Positions 30,101-39,224 are shown, counted from the first letter of the stretch. The stretch is 63,192 bases of DNA from Aquabacterium parvum (GCF_001447195.1 NZ_LFRI01000236.1:1-63192); one strand, 5' to 3'. The notes: a model not told the origin generated them from the sequence alone. Made by a program: numbers and translations.

Positions 30101-31627
30101 ATGTCTGCACCTTTGCCCGCCGGCCCGGCTCGCTCCGCTGTCGTTCGCAACCCGATGTTCTGGGTGGCGCTGCTGTATTTCTCCGAAGGGCTGCCGCTGG
30201 GCGTGTTCTACGACCTGTTCCCGGTGCACATGCGCCAGGCGGGGGTGGGGCCAGCCGAGATCGGGTTGCTCAGCCTGCTGGGGCTGGCCTGGACGGTGAA
30301 GTTCCTGTGGGCGCCGCTGGTCGATGCCTGGCGCCACCACCGGCGCTGGATCGCGGCGGCCAACGTGGGCATGGCCGCGGTGCTGCTGACCTTGGCCACC
30401 CAGCCCGAGGCCCTGGGGCAGGGCGCCACCTGGCCCTGGGCCCTGCTGGCGGCCTTCACGGTGCTGTCTGCCACCAACGACATCGCCACCGATGGCTACA
30501 CCATCGAGCTGCTGGCCAAGGGGCAGTACGGCCTGGCCAACGGACTGCGCATCGGTTTTTACCGCGTCGGCATGCTGGCAGCAGGCGGTCTGTTGGTGGT
30601 GGCGGGCTGGATGGGCACGCCAGGGCAACCGGCCTGGTCTGCGGCGTATGCGGCCGGCGGGGCGCTGATGGTGCTCAACGCGGCTTTGATTTTGCTGGCG
30701 CCGGCGCAGCCACCGCGTGCGCCCGCGCCGAAGGGCGCTGCAGCCGACGAGTGGCGGGTGCTGCGCAGCCAGCCCCAGTGGCTGCTGGCCTTGGGCCTGG
30801 TGCTGGCGGGCCTGCTGTGGCCGGTGCTGGGGCCGGTGGGCAAAGCCTTGTCCTGGGCGCCGGTGCAGGCCATCAGCGGCACCTGGTGGTTCAAGGGCGG
30901 CATCCCGGTCGGTTTGATGCTGTTGGGCGCCAGCCTGATGGTGCGCGCGGCGCGGGGCCCGCAGGCGGCTCGCCTGGCCGACGGGCCGGTGTTTGGCGCC
31001 TGGGTGGCCCTGCTGGCGCGACCGGGCATGCTGGCGGTGCTGGTTTTCATCCTGCTGTTCAAACTGGGTGACGCGGCCATGGGCTTCATGGTCAAGCCCT
31101 TCTGGGTGGACGCTGGTTTCACCCCGGCGCAGATCGGCCTGGTCAGCGTCAACGTGGGCCTGGGGCTGTCGATCGCCGGGGGCCTGGCGGGGGGCTGGTA
31201 CGTCGACCGAGCCGGCATCTTCAAGGGGCTTTGGGTGCTGGGGCTGGCGCAGGCGCTGTCCAACCTGGGGTACGCGGCGGCGGCCTCGGTGGTGCCCCAC
31301 GCCTTGCCTGGAGCCGAAGTGAGCGCTAACCATCAAATGGTGGTTTACGCCGCCAGCGCGCTGGAGAGCTTCACCGGCGGCCTGGGCACGGGAGCGTTCC
31401 TGGCCTTCCTGATGGGCATCACCGACAAGCGCCGCGCCACCACCGAGTACGCCATCCTGTCGTCGATTTTCGCTTTCTCGCGGGCGGTGGCGGGCTGGGC
31501 TGGCGGCCTGGGGGTCGAGCAGATGGGCTACTCGGCCTTCTTCCTGCTGACCTTTTTCCTGTCATTCCCGGCCTACGCGCTGCTGCCGGCGGTGCGGCGT
31601 ATGCTGTTGCGCGACGAGGCGCGTTGA
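30101..31627 (+). CDS. MFS transporter, PAT/AmpG-like family
   Basis: The product is 508 residues with about 12-14 membrane segments. The N-terminal block FWVALLYFSEGLPLGVFYDL is typical of the peptide-acetyl-CoA transporter/AmpG branch of the MFS, as is DIATDGYTIELL in the middle. Homologues import anhydro-muropeptides (AmpG) or acetyl-CoA. A muropeptide-recycling role is possible but there are no nagZ or ampD neighbours. ATG 30101 is the first good start. The M48 protease gene follows 77 bp later on the same strand. Confidence 0.8.
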   Translation: MSAPLPAGPARSAVVRNPMFWVALLYFSEGLPLGVFYDLFPVHMRQAGVGPAEIGLLSLLGLAWTVKFLWAPLVDAWRHHRRWIAAANVGMAAVLLTLATQPEALGQGATWPWALLAAFTVLSATNDIATDGYTIELLAKGQYGLANGLRIGFYRVGMLAAGGLLVVAGWMGTPGQPAWSAAYAAGGALMVLNAALILLAPAQPPRAPAPKGAAADEWRVLRSQPQWLLALGLVLAGLLWPVLGPVGKALSWAPVQAISGTWWFKGGIPVGLMLLGASLMVRAARGPQAARLADGPVFGAWVALLARPGMLAVLVFILLFKLGDAAMGFMVKPFWVDAGFTPAQIGLVSVNVGLGLSIAGGLAGGWYVDRAGIFKGLWVLGLAQALSNLGYAAAASVVPHALPGAEVSANHQMVVYAASALESFTGGLGTGAFLAFLMGITDKRRATTEYAILSSIFAFSRAVAGWAGGLGVEQMGYSAFFLLTFFLSFPAYALLPAVRRMLLRDEAR

Positions 31628-31704
31628 CTCCTTCAGGGCCGCCCCCATTTGTGGCCCTGCCCCTTGAGACCCCAGCAACCCGCGCCCAACCGCTGCCAAA
31701 CACC

Positions 31705-32718
31705 ATGCCCCTGAACGCTGTCGCCCACCCTCGCCGCATCAACGAACCACGCCAAGCGCTGCGGCCACGCGCCCGGGTGGTCGGCCTGTGCGTGGCGCTG
31801 GCCGCCAGCCTGCTGATGCCGGTGGCCTCGGCCTGGGCGCGCGAAGGGGTGGACGTGGGTGGGCAGTCGGGTTTTGCACGCCTGGTGCCGGCCGAGCAGA
31901 TCGAGCAGGCCGCCGCCCAGCAGTACCAGCAAATGGCCGTGCAGGCCCGTCAGCAAAATGCGCTGCTGCCCGACAACCACCCGCAGGTGGTCCGCTTGCG
32001 CACCATCGCCAAACGCATCATCCCGCACAGCCTGAGCTGGAACAAACGGGCCAAGCAGTGGCAGTGGCAGGTCATCGCCATCCACTCCAAAGAGCTCAAC
32101 GCCTTCTGCATGCCGGGCGGCAAGATCGCTTTCTACACGGGCATCCTGGAGCAGCTCAAGCTGACCGATGACGAGGTCGCCATGATCATGGGCCACGAGG
32201 TGGCTCACGCCCTGCGCGAGCACGCCCGCGAGCGCATCGGCAAGCAGTCGGCCACGCGCCTGGGCGCCAACGTGATCTCGGGCCTGCTGGGCCTGGGTGG
32301 CCTGGGTGATTCTTTGCTGAACATGGGTGGGCAGTTGCTGACCCTGACATTCAGCCGCCAGGACGAGTCCGAAGCCGACCTGGTCGGCATGGAGCTGGCT
32401 GCGCGCGCTGGCTACAACCCGCAGGCGGGGGTCACCTTGTGGCAGAAGATGGCCGCGGCCTCCAAGGGCGCGCCGCCTCAGTTCCTGTCCACCCACCCGT
32501 CCAGCGGCACCCGCATCCAGGACATCCAGGCCAACCTGCCCAAGGTGATGCCTTTGTTCGAGCGTGCGCCCAAGCCCGAGCAGCGTTGGGACGCCCCAGC
32601 CCGCTCAGGGCTGAACACGGCCGATCCGCTGGCATTGGCGTTCTGGGGGCGGGGTGAGGGCGCTTTGGGCCGGAGCCCAGCGTCCATGCCTGTCGGTCAC
32701 GGCGATCACGGGCACTGA
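31705..32718 (+). CDS. M48 family periplasmic metalloprotease
   Basis: The product is 337 residues. A signal sequence follows an Arg-rich N-terminus (VVGLCVALAASLLMPVASAWA). The zinc motif is HEVAH with His164, and the third ligand lies in ESEADLVGMELAARAGYNP. The C-terminal block FLSTHPSSGTRIQDIQ is typical of the BepA/LoiP/YcaL group. It probably degrades or checks outer-membrane proteins in the periplasm. ATG 31705 is chosen; an upstream in-frame TTG at 31624 overlaps the MFS gene and is unlikely. It lacks the TPR domain of BepA, so LoiP/YcaL-like is the nearer comparison. Confidence 0.88.
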   Translation: MPLNAVAHPRRINEPRQALRPRARVVGLCVALAASLLMPVASAWAREGVDVGGQSGFARLVPAEQIEQAAAQQYQQMAVQARQQNALLPDNHPQVVRLRTIAKRIIPHSLSWNKRAKQWQWQVIAIHSKELNAFCMPGGKIAFYTGILEQLKLTDDEVAMIMGHEVAHALREHARERIGKQSATRLGANVISGLLGLGGLGDSLLNMGGQLLTLTFSRQDESEADLVGMELAARAGYNPQAGVTLWQKMAAASKGAPPQFLSTHPSSGTRIQDIQANLPKVMPLFERAPKPEQRWDAPARSGLNTADPLALAFWGRGEGALGRSPASMPVGHGDHGH

Positions 32719-32784
32719 GCCGATCGGGGCGACACCGCGCTCAGGCGCACCGTGTGAACGCAGGCGCTTGATGAGGCGAGGGCC

Positions 32785-34239
32785 TCAAGGGCTGGTGGCC
32801 ATCAGTTCCGCAGCCAGCTTGCCCACGCGGGCCAGCGCACGCCGCTCGGCCTCGCCCCACTTGCCCCCCAGCCCCAGGCGCATGCAGCGCTTGAAGCGGT
32901 CGCTGGTGCTGAACAGGCTGCCCGGGGCGATGCAGATGTGCTCCTCCAGGCAGGTGTGGAACAGCTCCACGGTGTCGACCTCACCCGGCAGCTCCAGCCA
33001 CAGGATGAAGCCGCCTGAAGGCGAGGTCATGCGCGTGCCCTTGGGGAAGTGGCGCGAGATGAGCGCACGGGCCTCGTCCATGCGCGCCGCGACCACACCA
33101 CGAAGCTGGCGGTAGCCGGCCTCGATGCCGGGCTGGGTCAGCAGGTCGGCCAGGGCGCGCTGCAGCATCACGGTCTCGCTGCCCGAGGTGGCCGACTTCA
33201 TGCGCTGCAGGCGCTCGGTGCGACCTGGCGCGGCGATCCAGCCCAGGCGCAGGCCCGGCGCGATCGTCTTGCTGAACGAGCCGCACAGCATCACCTGACC
33301 GCCGGTGTCGAACGACTGCACCGCGCGGCGGCGGTCGTCGTCCTCGCACAGGTCGTTGTAGAGCACGTCCTCGATCAACGGCACCTGGTGGCGCGCCACC
33401 ATCTGCGCCAGGCGCTTGCGTTCGGCCAGCGGCATGCTGCAACCCAGCGGGTTCGACAGCGTGGGCACGGCCAGGATGGCCTTGACGGGCTGGGTGTCCA
33501 GCGCCAACTGCAGGGCGTCGAGCGACAGGCCGGTGCGCGGGTGGGTGGGGATCTCGAGCGCGCGCAGGCCCAGGCTTTCGAGGATTTCCAGGAAGCCGTA
33601 GTACGTGGGGGACTCCAGCGCCACCACGTCGCCCGGCTTGGTCACCGTGCGCAGGCACAGCGTGATCGACTCCAGGCAGCTGCTGGTGACGATGACGTCG
33701 TCGGCGTTGACGTGACAGCCCATGCGCAGCGCGTGCCGCGCGATGGCCTTGCGCAGCGATTCATCGCCGGGGCCGAAGGGGTACTGGCACAGCGTGGCGC
33801 GGTGGCGCTGGGTGGCGCGGCTGACGGCGCGGCGCACCCGGTCCTGGGCGAACAATGCGGCATCGGGGCAGGCGGCGCCAAAGGACACGTAGTCCGGGTG
33901 GTGGGCCACGCTCATCATCTTGCTGGCCATGGCGCTGATGCCCACGCTGACCGAGCGCTTCGGGGGGCGCGAGGTGTCGGGCTCGGGCAGCTGCGGCGGG
34001 CGCGCGGCGACGAAGTAGCCCGAGCGCGGGCGGGCTTCGATCAGGCGCGCGTCTTCGAGCGTGCGGTAGGCCTGCACGACGGTGGACTGCGAGACCCCGT
34101 GCTGATGCGCCAGGTTGCGCACCGAGGGGATGCGCTCGCCGCGCGAAAGTGTGCCGGTGCGGATCTGCCGGGCCATGGCGTCGGCGATGCGCAGGTAGAG
34201 GGTGTCGGGCAGGCTCGCGTGGGTGTGCATGAGCCCCAT
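32785..34239 (-). CDS. MocR-type regulator (GntR HTH fused to PLP aminotransferase domain)
   Basis: The product is about 484 residues. A winged-helix GntR domain (about 5-75: TLSRGERIPSVRNLAHQHGVSQSTVVQAYR) is joined by a linker to a class I aminotransferase-like domain (about 110-480). The PLP lysine is in CGSFSKTIAPGLRLGW and the substrate-binding NPLGCSM loop is kept. MocR proteins bind PLP or amino acids and act as transcription factors, usually on a divergent gene. Here that is the DUF2917 gene, 167 bp away. The start may be ATG 34239 or 34230; the frame stays open to 34467 through the promoter region and that extension is rejected. Confidence 0.88.
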   Translation of the reverse strand: MGLMHTHASLPDTLYLRIADAMARQIRTGTLSRGERIPSVRNLAHQHGVSQSTVVQAYRTLEDARLIEARPRSGYFVAARPPQLPEPDTSRPPKRSVSVGISAMASKMMSVAHHPDYVSFGAACPDAALFAQDRVRRAVSRATQRHRATLCQYPFGPGDESLRKAIARHALRMGCHVNADDVIVTSSCLESITLCLRTVTKPGDVVALESPTYYGFLEILESLGLRALEIPTHPRTGLSLDALQLALDTQPVKAILAVPTLSNPLGCSMPLAERKRLAQMVARHQVPLIEDVLYNDLCEDDDRRRAVQSFDTGGQVMLCGSFSKTIAPGLRLGWIAAPGRTERLQRMKSATSGSETVMLQRALADLLTQPGIEAGYRQLRGVVAARMDEARALISRHFPKGTRMTSPSGGFILWLELPGEVDTVELFHTCLEEHICIAPGSLFSTSDRFKRCMRLGLGGKWGEAERRALARVGKLAAELMATSP

Positions 34240-34405
34240 TCTGTATGGAACCCCCACCGTTTGACCAGCACAGATGGTGGCGCACACGACCGGCACAGCC
34301 GGGCCGTGGTGCGGCCTGTGTGGGTGGCATTGGTGGCCTGCTGACGCGGCCACGTGGCGCAGTTGCTGCCTAAGGTGAGAGGCCCACCCACCCACGAGGC
34401 TCACC

Positions 34406-34690
34406 ATGTTCAACTGGATCAGGGGTTTGGTCCCCGCGCTCGCGCCCGTCACCTCCGTCAACCTCAAGGGGCCGGTGGTGCTGCCCGCAGGACAGGTTCA
34501 TCGGCTTCGACTGCGTGCCGGTGACGCCCTGCTGGTTCGCCATGGGCAGGTGTGGATGACGCGGCAAGGCGATCCATTGGACCACGTGCTCAGTCCGTCA
34601 CATGGGCACGTGGCGGCTCGGCCGGAAGAGGTGGTGCTGGAGTCGTTCGTGCGGGACGGCAGCGCTTACGAACGCCAGCCGTTGCCTTGA
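34406..34690 (+). CDS. DUF2917 domain protein
   Basis: The product is 94 residues. It matches DUF2917: a start-proximal VNLKGPVVLPAGQVHRLRLRAGDALLV block, GQVWMTRQGDPLDHVL, and a cupin-like all-beta composition. The function is unknown. GAGG precedes the ATG at good spacing. The gene is divergent from the MocR regulator, an arrangement that suggests it is the regulator's target. Confidence 0.8.
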   Translation: MFNWIRGLVPALAPVTSVNLKGPVVLPAGQVHRLRLRAGDALLVRHGQVWMTRQGDPLDHVLSPSHGHVAARPEEVVLESFVRDGSAYERQPLP

Positions 34691-34768
34691 CGCAAGGAAC
34701 CTGCCTTGGTGGCCCTGCGCGGCGTGGTCGACACGGGCGACGCACCCCTCGTGGGTGCGAGCGCAGGG

Positions 34769-35404
34769 TCAGCGTTTGAGGAAGGGGTTGAACTGACGCT
34801 CTTCGCCGAAGGTGCTTTCCGGCCCGTGACCCGGCGTGAACGTGATGTCGTCGCCCAGCGGCAGCAGGTGCTGCGTGATGGCGCGGATCAGGTCACCATG
34901 GTTGCCACCGGGGAAGTCGGTGCGCCCGATGCCGCCGTTGAACAGCACGTCGCCCACGAAGGCGTGGCGCGTGCCGTCGTGGAAGAACACGACGTGGCCG
35001 GGCGTGTGGCCGGGGCAGTGCAGCACCTTGAGCGTCTGCTTGCCGATCTCGACCTCGTCGCCATCGTGCAGCCAGCGCGTGGGCGCGAAGGGCTCGGCCT
35101 GCGGAAAGCCGAACATCTGGCTTTGCTGGGGCAGGGCGTCGATCCAGAACTGGTCTCCCTCGTGCGGGCCGATGATGGGCAGGGTCAGGGTGCGCGCCAG
35201 CGTGCCGGTGCCGCCGGCGTGGTCGATGTGGGCGTGGGTGAGCCACAGGGCCTTGAGCGTCAGGCCGCGTTCTTCGACCGCTTGCAGCAGCTTGCCGATG
35301 TCGCCACCCGGGTCGATGAGGGCGGCCTCGTTCGTCTCGTCACACCAGACGAGGGAGCAGTTCTGTTCGAAGGCGGTGACGGGGAGGGTGAGGCGGCGCA
35401 GCAT
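34769..35404 (-). CDS. MBL-fold metallo-hydrolase, glyoxalase II-like (YcbL type)
   Basis: The product is 211 residues. It shows the beta-lactamase-fold signature THAHIDHAGG, a second metal histidine in HCPGHTPGHV, the bridging aspartate in FVGDVLFNGGIGRTDFPGG and the last histidine in FTPGHGPESTFGEER. These blocks match YcbL/GloB2-type hydroxyacylglutathione hydrolases without the C-terminal glyoxalase II domain. It probably hydrolyses S-lactoylglutathione or a related thioester in the cytoplasm. ATG 35404 gives the family's MLRRLTLPV-type start; the frame continues to 35446 without support. Confidence 0.88.
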   Translation of the reverse strand: MLRRLTLPVTAFEQNCSLVWCDETNEAALIDPGGDIGKLLQAVEERGLTLKALWLTHAHIDHAGGTGTLARTLTLPIIGPHEGDQFWIDALPQQSQMFGFPQAEPFAPTRWLHDGDEVEIGKQTLKVLHCPGHTPGHVVFFHDGTRHAFVGDVLFNGGIGRTDFPGGNHGDLIRAITQHLLPLGDDITFTPGHGPESTFGEERQFNPFLKR

Positions 35405-35440
35405 GACGCCGATGGTAGTTCTTCTGAACAAAGTCACAAA

Positions 35441-35522
35441 ATTCAAAACAAGGTTTCAAAACTGCGCCATCCGACCCTCTGACAGGGCGAAACATAGTTT
35501 CAAAACGCCTTGATTCAAAACA
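35441..35522. repeat. Four TTCAAAAC repeats upstream of the MBL hydrolase gene
   Basis: ATTCAAAACA (35441-35450), GTTTCAAAAC (35453-35462), GTTTCAAAAC (35497-35506) and ATTCAAAACA (35513-35522) form a symmetrical A-B ... B-A arrangement of direct repeats. The block starts 37 bp before the hydrolase start on its promoter side. It could be a regulator-binding array or the relic of an element end; nothing shows which. Confidence 0.5.
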
Positions 35523-35809
35523 CCTTCTGGAAAGGGTAGCACTTGGTGCGCTTCTCGGCCCAGTCAACGCGCCAACAGCCGTAAATCCCGTCCCAGCCGA
35601 TCGGATGAAATCGTCATTGGATGCAAGCTAACCGACAGTCAGGTGGACGAGTCGACCGGCGCGCCATGACGGCTAAAGGCTGATCTGCGACATTCGCGGG
35701 TGGTTCCTGGACGGCAGCGACTGCCAATAGCGAACATTGAGGGCCGGTGGCCTCAACCGACTGCTTTGCAACTAACACCAGTCGCTCGACGGCACTGCAG
35801 GCAGCAAGC

Positions 35810-35852
35810 CGGTTTGAATGGTCGCTCTGCGCAGAGTGACCGGCTCAAACCG
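35810..35852. repeat. 43-base imperfect palindrome
   Basis: CGGTTTGA (35810-35817) pairs with TCAAACCG (35845-35852); inside, GGTC pairs with GACC and CTCTGC with GCAGAG, with small mismatched bulges. The predicted hairpin has about 18 paired bases. There is no T tract, so it is not a standard terminator. It resembles REP-like or element-end palindromes. Confidence 0.6.
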
Positions 35853-35914
35853 ACCCGTAGCGTAAGTTGGATCGCCCGCTATGAAATTGCGCTACGCAGG
35901 GACAAGCGGTCGGT

Positions 35915-36147
35915 CTAGCCACCCAGGCCAGTGAAGTAACGGAATAGCGGCATGTCATGCAACGCTTCTTCCATGGCCAGATCGTTCAACGTAAACCACT
36001 GCTGCATGAACTGGATGCACAGTTGCTACTCCACCGGAAACGGCGGAAGGCCACGTTTGCCTTCTGGCATGTAGGGAGCGATCAACTCTACCAATTCGGA
36101 CCATCGAGGAGCTTCGATGCCGCGTGCGTCTCGTCGAAGTTCCCCAT
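35915..36147 (-). mobile_element. Decayed IS5-family transposase N-terminal fragment
   Basis: Reading the minus strand from 36147 gives, after one frameshift near an ETHAASKL stretch, WSELVELIAPYMPEGKRG, an in-frame stop, then QQWFTLNDLAMEEALHDMP and FRYFTGLGG, ending at a stop at 35915-35917. These are the N-terminal DUF772-type blocks of IS5-group transposases. The catalytic DDE domain is missing and no terminal inverted repeats were found. It is a relic adjoining the copper genes and supports their arrival on mobile DNA. Confidence 0.6.
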
Positions 36148-36239
36148 CTAACTCTCGCTTGCTTCATGAGCTCAATGAGCTCAGGCAACCACGCAGGTGC
36201 CACGGACGTGTTCGGACGATTTATCCAGGCCTTCCGCAC

Positions 36240-36257
36240 CATTACGCGAATGTAATG
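36240..36257. promoter_or_regulatory. Probable CopR box upstream of copA
   Basis: CATTACGCGAATGTAATG is a perfect 6-bp inverted repeat (CATTAC/GTAATG) around six bases. It lies 116 bp before copA. The same element recurs at 42952 and 51723 and resembles the cop box described for CopR/CusR-type regulators of pseudomonads. Confidence 0.65.
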
Positions 36258-36372
36258 CGCAGGTCATTCAAGGGAAAGGTCCGCCTCCGTAAGCTATTGC
36301 CTACTGCGCCAAGGTGGGTGCCCCAGGTGGCACCCAGGAGCAACACCCAATTGCATCTCCAGGAAACCCGAC

Positions 36373-38223
36373 ATGGCACCTCGAAACCCTCTTGTCTTCC
36401 CATCTGCCGGCTTGAGCCGTCGCCGCTTTGTCCAGGGGCTGACCGCTGGTGGTGTACTCAGCGGCTTGTCGCTACCGGCGATGAAGGCGCTCGCGCAGGC
36501 AGGTCAGCTCAGCCGCGGCACGGCGCCCGTTCTGCGCGGAAATACTTTTGACCTGGTGATCGCGGAGTCGCCAGTTAACTTCACCGGGCAGCCCGGCGTC
36601 GCCACGACGATCAACGGGTCCCTGCCTGCTCCGACCCTGCGCTGGCGCGAGGGCGAAGAGGTGACCATCCGGGTGACGAATCGGTTGCGCGAGGCGACCT
36701 CCATCCACTGGCATGGCATCATCCTTCCATACCAGATGGACGGTGTGCCCGGTATCAGCTTCCCCGGTATCGCACCCGGGGCGACCTTCACCTACCGTTT
36801 CAAGGTTCAGCAAAGCGGCTCCTACTGGTACCACTCGCATTCCGGATTCCAGGAACTGACCGGCATGTACGGTGCCATCATCATCGACCCGGCTGGTCCG
36901 CAGACCATCCAGGCCGACCGAGACCATGTCCTGCTCTTCTCGGACTGGACCGACGAGGATCCGATGCGGGTCTTCGCCAAGCTGAAGGCTCAGGGCGACT
37001 ACTACAACTACAACCAGCCGACCGCCATCGACTTCTTCCGCGATGTGTCCCGCGATGGACTGCAGGTTTCACTCGCCAAGCGCAAGATGTGGAACGAGAC
37101 GCGCATGAATCCGACCGATCTGGCCGATCTATCTGCGCAGACCCTGACCTATCTTGCCAACGGCGTCACGCCGGCCGGCAATTGGACGGCGTTGTTCAAG
37201 GCTGGCGAGCGGGTGCGTCTGCGCATGGTCAACGGCGCGGGCAACACCTTCTATGACGTGCGCATCCCCGGCCTGAAGCTCAAGGTTGTGCATGTCGACG
37301 GGGTGGACATTGAGCCCATTACTGTGGACGAATTCCGCTTCGGCCCTGGAGAAACGATCGACGTGATCGTAGAGCCCCGAGACGATGCTTACACGATCTT
37401 CGCGCAGGCGATGGACAGGACCGGCTATGCGCGCGCTACGCTGGCTGTGCGCGAGGGCCTGCAGGCACCTGTGCCCGCGCTCGATCCCGTCCAGTGGTTG
37501 ACCATGGCCGACATGATGGGGAGCATGGACCATGGCTCAGCAGAAGGCGAGAGCATGGAGATGACCGCCATGGCGGGGATGCCCGAAATGACCGGGATGG
37601 CCGGAATGGATCACAGCGCCATGCAGGGCATGAACCACGGCGCGATGGCCATGGATCACAGCAAGCACGCGGCGGCCGCCGGCAGTCTGGCGATTCCGTC
37701 GACTCTGGCACGCCACGCGCGCACGGAATACGGCGCGAGCACGGACATGCGTGTCGACATGGCGCGCACCAACCTGGACGACCCTGGAATCGGCCTGCGA
37801 AACAACGGCCGTCGGGTGCTCACGCTCGCTGACCTGCACACGCCGTCAGGACCGATGGACAGCCGAGGCCCTGGGCGAGAGGTCGAGCTGCACCTGACCG
37901 GCAACATGGAGCGCTACACCTGGTCGCTTGACGGGCTCGAGTTCGGCAACTCCACGCCCGTGCACTTCCGCCACAACGAGCGCCTGCGGGTCATTCTGCA
38001 CAACGACACGATGATGACGCACCCCATGCACCTGCACGGCATGTGGAGCGAGCTGGAGAGCCCTGACGGCAAGTTCCTCGCACGTCGGCACACCTTGCCT
38101 GTGCAACCCGCGCAGCGAATCAGCTTCCTTGTGACGGCCGACGCACTCGGACGTTGGGCTTGGCACTGCCACCTGATGTTCCACATGGACGCAGGCATGT
38201 TCCGCGAGGTCGTGGTGTCGTGA
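36373..38223 (+). CDS. copA: Multicopper oxidase CopA (copper resistance)
   Basis: The product is 616 residues and is exported by Tat (SRRRFVQG near residue 15). Three cupredoxin domains carry the copper ligands: HWHGIILPYQMDGVPG and YWYHSHSGF in domain 1, HPMHLHGMW and WAWHCHLMFHMDAGM in domain 3, where HCH plus His and Met form the type 1 and trinuclear sites. A Met/His-rich stretch (about 375-435: repeats of MDHS, GMNHGAM, MAGM) likely binds extra copper. It oxidises Cu(I) to Cu(II) and stores copper in the periplasm. It is the first gene of copABCD, with a CopR box 116 bp upstream. Confidence 0.96.
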   Translation: MAPRNPLVFPSAGLSRRRFVQGLTAGGVLSGLSLPAMKALAQAGQLSRGTAPVLRGNTFDLVIAESPVNFTGQPGVATTINGSLPAPTLRWREGEEVTIRVTNRLREATSIHWHGIILPYQMDGVPGISFPGIAPGATFTYRFKVQQSGSYWYHSHSGFQELTGMYGAIIIDPAGPQTIQADRDHVLLFSDWTDEDPMRVFAKLKAQGDYYNYNQPTAIDFFRDVSRDGLQVSLAKRKMWNETRMNPTDLADLSAQTLTYLANGVTPAGNWTALFKAGERVRLRMVNGAGNTFYDVRIPGLKLKVVHVDGVDIEPITVDEFRFGPGETIDVIVEPRDDAYTIFAQAMDRTGYARATLAVREGLQAPVPALDPVQWLTMADMMGSMDHGSAEGESMEMTAMAGMPEMTGMAGMDHSAMQGMNHGAMAMDHSKHAAAAGSLAIPSTLARHARTEYGASTDMRVDMARTNLDDPGIGLRNNGRRVLTLADLHTPSGPMDSRGPGREVELHLTGNMERYTWSLDGLEFGNSTPVHFRHNERLRVILHNDTMMTHPMHLHGMWSELESPDGKFLARRHTLPVQPAQRISFLVTADALGRWAWHCHLMFHMDAGMFREVVVS

Positions 38224-38249
38224 GTCCCAGCGAGAAAAGGAACCCCAAA

Positions 38250-39224
38250 ATGTTCAAACCAGGATATCTCCCAACGTTGGCCATGCTGGTAGCAACGTTG
38301 ACCACCGTGAACGCGCATGCCCAGACTGCCGCGTCCGAGGACCACAGCGCGCACCACGGTGCAACCTCGGAGCAGCCAGATACGGCGCCTGCCCCGACTG
38401 CGGCAGACCCTCACGCCGGGCATAGCACTACGCAAGGCGATGCGCCCCCGGCCATGGACCACGGCGACATGAAGATGCAGGGCGGCTCGGCGCCGGCGGA
38501 CGCGCGCGACCCGCATGCCTATTCCAATGGCCTGAAGCTCGGCGAAGGCGATTATGCAGTTCCTGGCGTTCCTCGCCTGATGCTGGCCGACGAGCACCGC
38601 TTCGGTTCGCTCCTCGGTGAAACCCTGGAGCGTCAATTCACCCGCAAGGGGGGCGACAGCACGGCCTACAACTTCCAGGGTTGGTACGGTACGACCTACA
38701 ACCGGCTGGCCTTGAAAGCCGAAGGCGCCATCTCCAACGGTAAGCTTGAGGAGTCTCGCACCGAGCTGCTATGGGGCCGCGCCATCGCCTCGTACTGGGA
38801 CACCCAGGTTGGGGTGCGGCTGGACAGCGGTGAAGGCCCCAGTCGCCAATGGCTGGCCTTCGGCATGCAGGGGCTGGCGCCCTACTGGTTCGAATTGGAC
38901 GCTACCGCCTATGTGGGCAATGGCGGAAGGACGGCCTTGAGGCTCGAAGCGAGCTATGAGTTGCTAATCTCGCAACGACTGATCCTGGTGCCGAAGGTCG
39001 AGACGCAGTTCTACGGCAAGGACGATCCCGAGCGGCGCATCGGCAGCGGCCTAGCCGAGGCATCGGCCGGGCTGAGGTTGCGCTACGAGATCAGCCGCCA
39101 ATTCGCGCCCTACATCGGCATCGAGCGTGCGGGCTCGTTCGGGAAGACGGCCGACTACGTCAGCGCCGAAGGCGGACGAGCAAAGCAAACACGCTTCGTG
39201 GCTGGCCTGCGGTTCTGGTTCTGA
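38250..39224 (+). CDS. copB: Copper resistance outer-membrane protein CopB
   Basis: The product is 324 residues. A signal peptide ends VNAHAQ. A His/Met/Asp-rich region (DHSAHHGA, DPHAGHS, MDHGDMKMQGG) covers about 30-90. The CopB barrel starts around DPHAYSNGLKLGEG and ends on a phenylalanine (LRFWF), as outer-membrane beta-barrels do. It binds copper at the outer membrane and works with CopA. ATG 38250 has AAAGG upstream; it starts 26 bp after copA. The length matches CopB/PcoB. Confidence 0.95.
   Translation: MFKPGYLPTLAMLVATLTTVNAHAQTAASEDHSAHHGATSEQPDTAPAPTAADPHAGHSTTQGDAPPAMDHGDMKMQGGSAPADARDPHAYSNGLKLGEGDYAVPGVPRLMLADEHRFGSLLGETLERQFTRKGGDSTAYNFQGWYGTTYNRLALKAEGAISNGKLEESRTELLWGRAIASYWDTQVGVRLDSGEGPSRQWLAFGMQGLAPYWFELDATAYVGNGGRTALRLEASYELLISQRLILVPKVETQFYGKDDPERRIGSGLAEASAGLRLRYEISRQFAPYIGIERAGSFGKTADYVSAEGGRAKQTRFVAGLRFWF

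Larger units (their letters stand above)
35405..36372. other. Gene-poor junction between chromosome backbone and copper island
   Basis: About 970 bp with no intact gene. It holds four TTCAAAAC-type repeats near 35441-35522, a 43-base palindrome at 35810-35852, a decayed IS5-type transposase fragment at 35915-36147 and a probable CopR box at 36240-36257. The composition is patchy and more AT-rich than the backbone on the left. It probably marks the insertion boundary of the island. Confidence 0.6.

Noticed and set aside
34406..34467. N-terminal extension of the MocR regulator to 34467
   Set aside because: It would overlap the start of the divergent DUF2917 gene and contains no regulator-like sequence before the GntR domain.
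35700..35918. Short plus-strand frame of 72 residues in the junction
   Set aside because: It runs across the 43-base palindrome, has no ribosome binding site and no similarity I can recognise.
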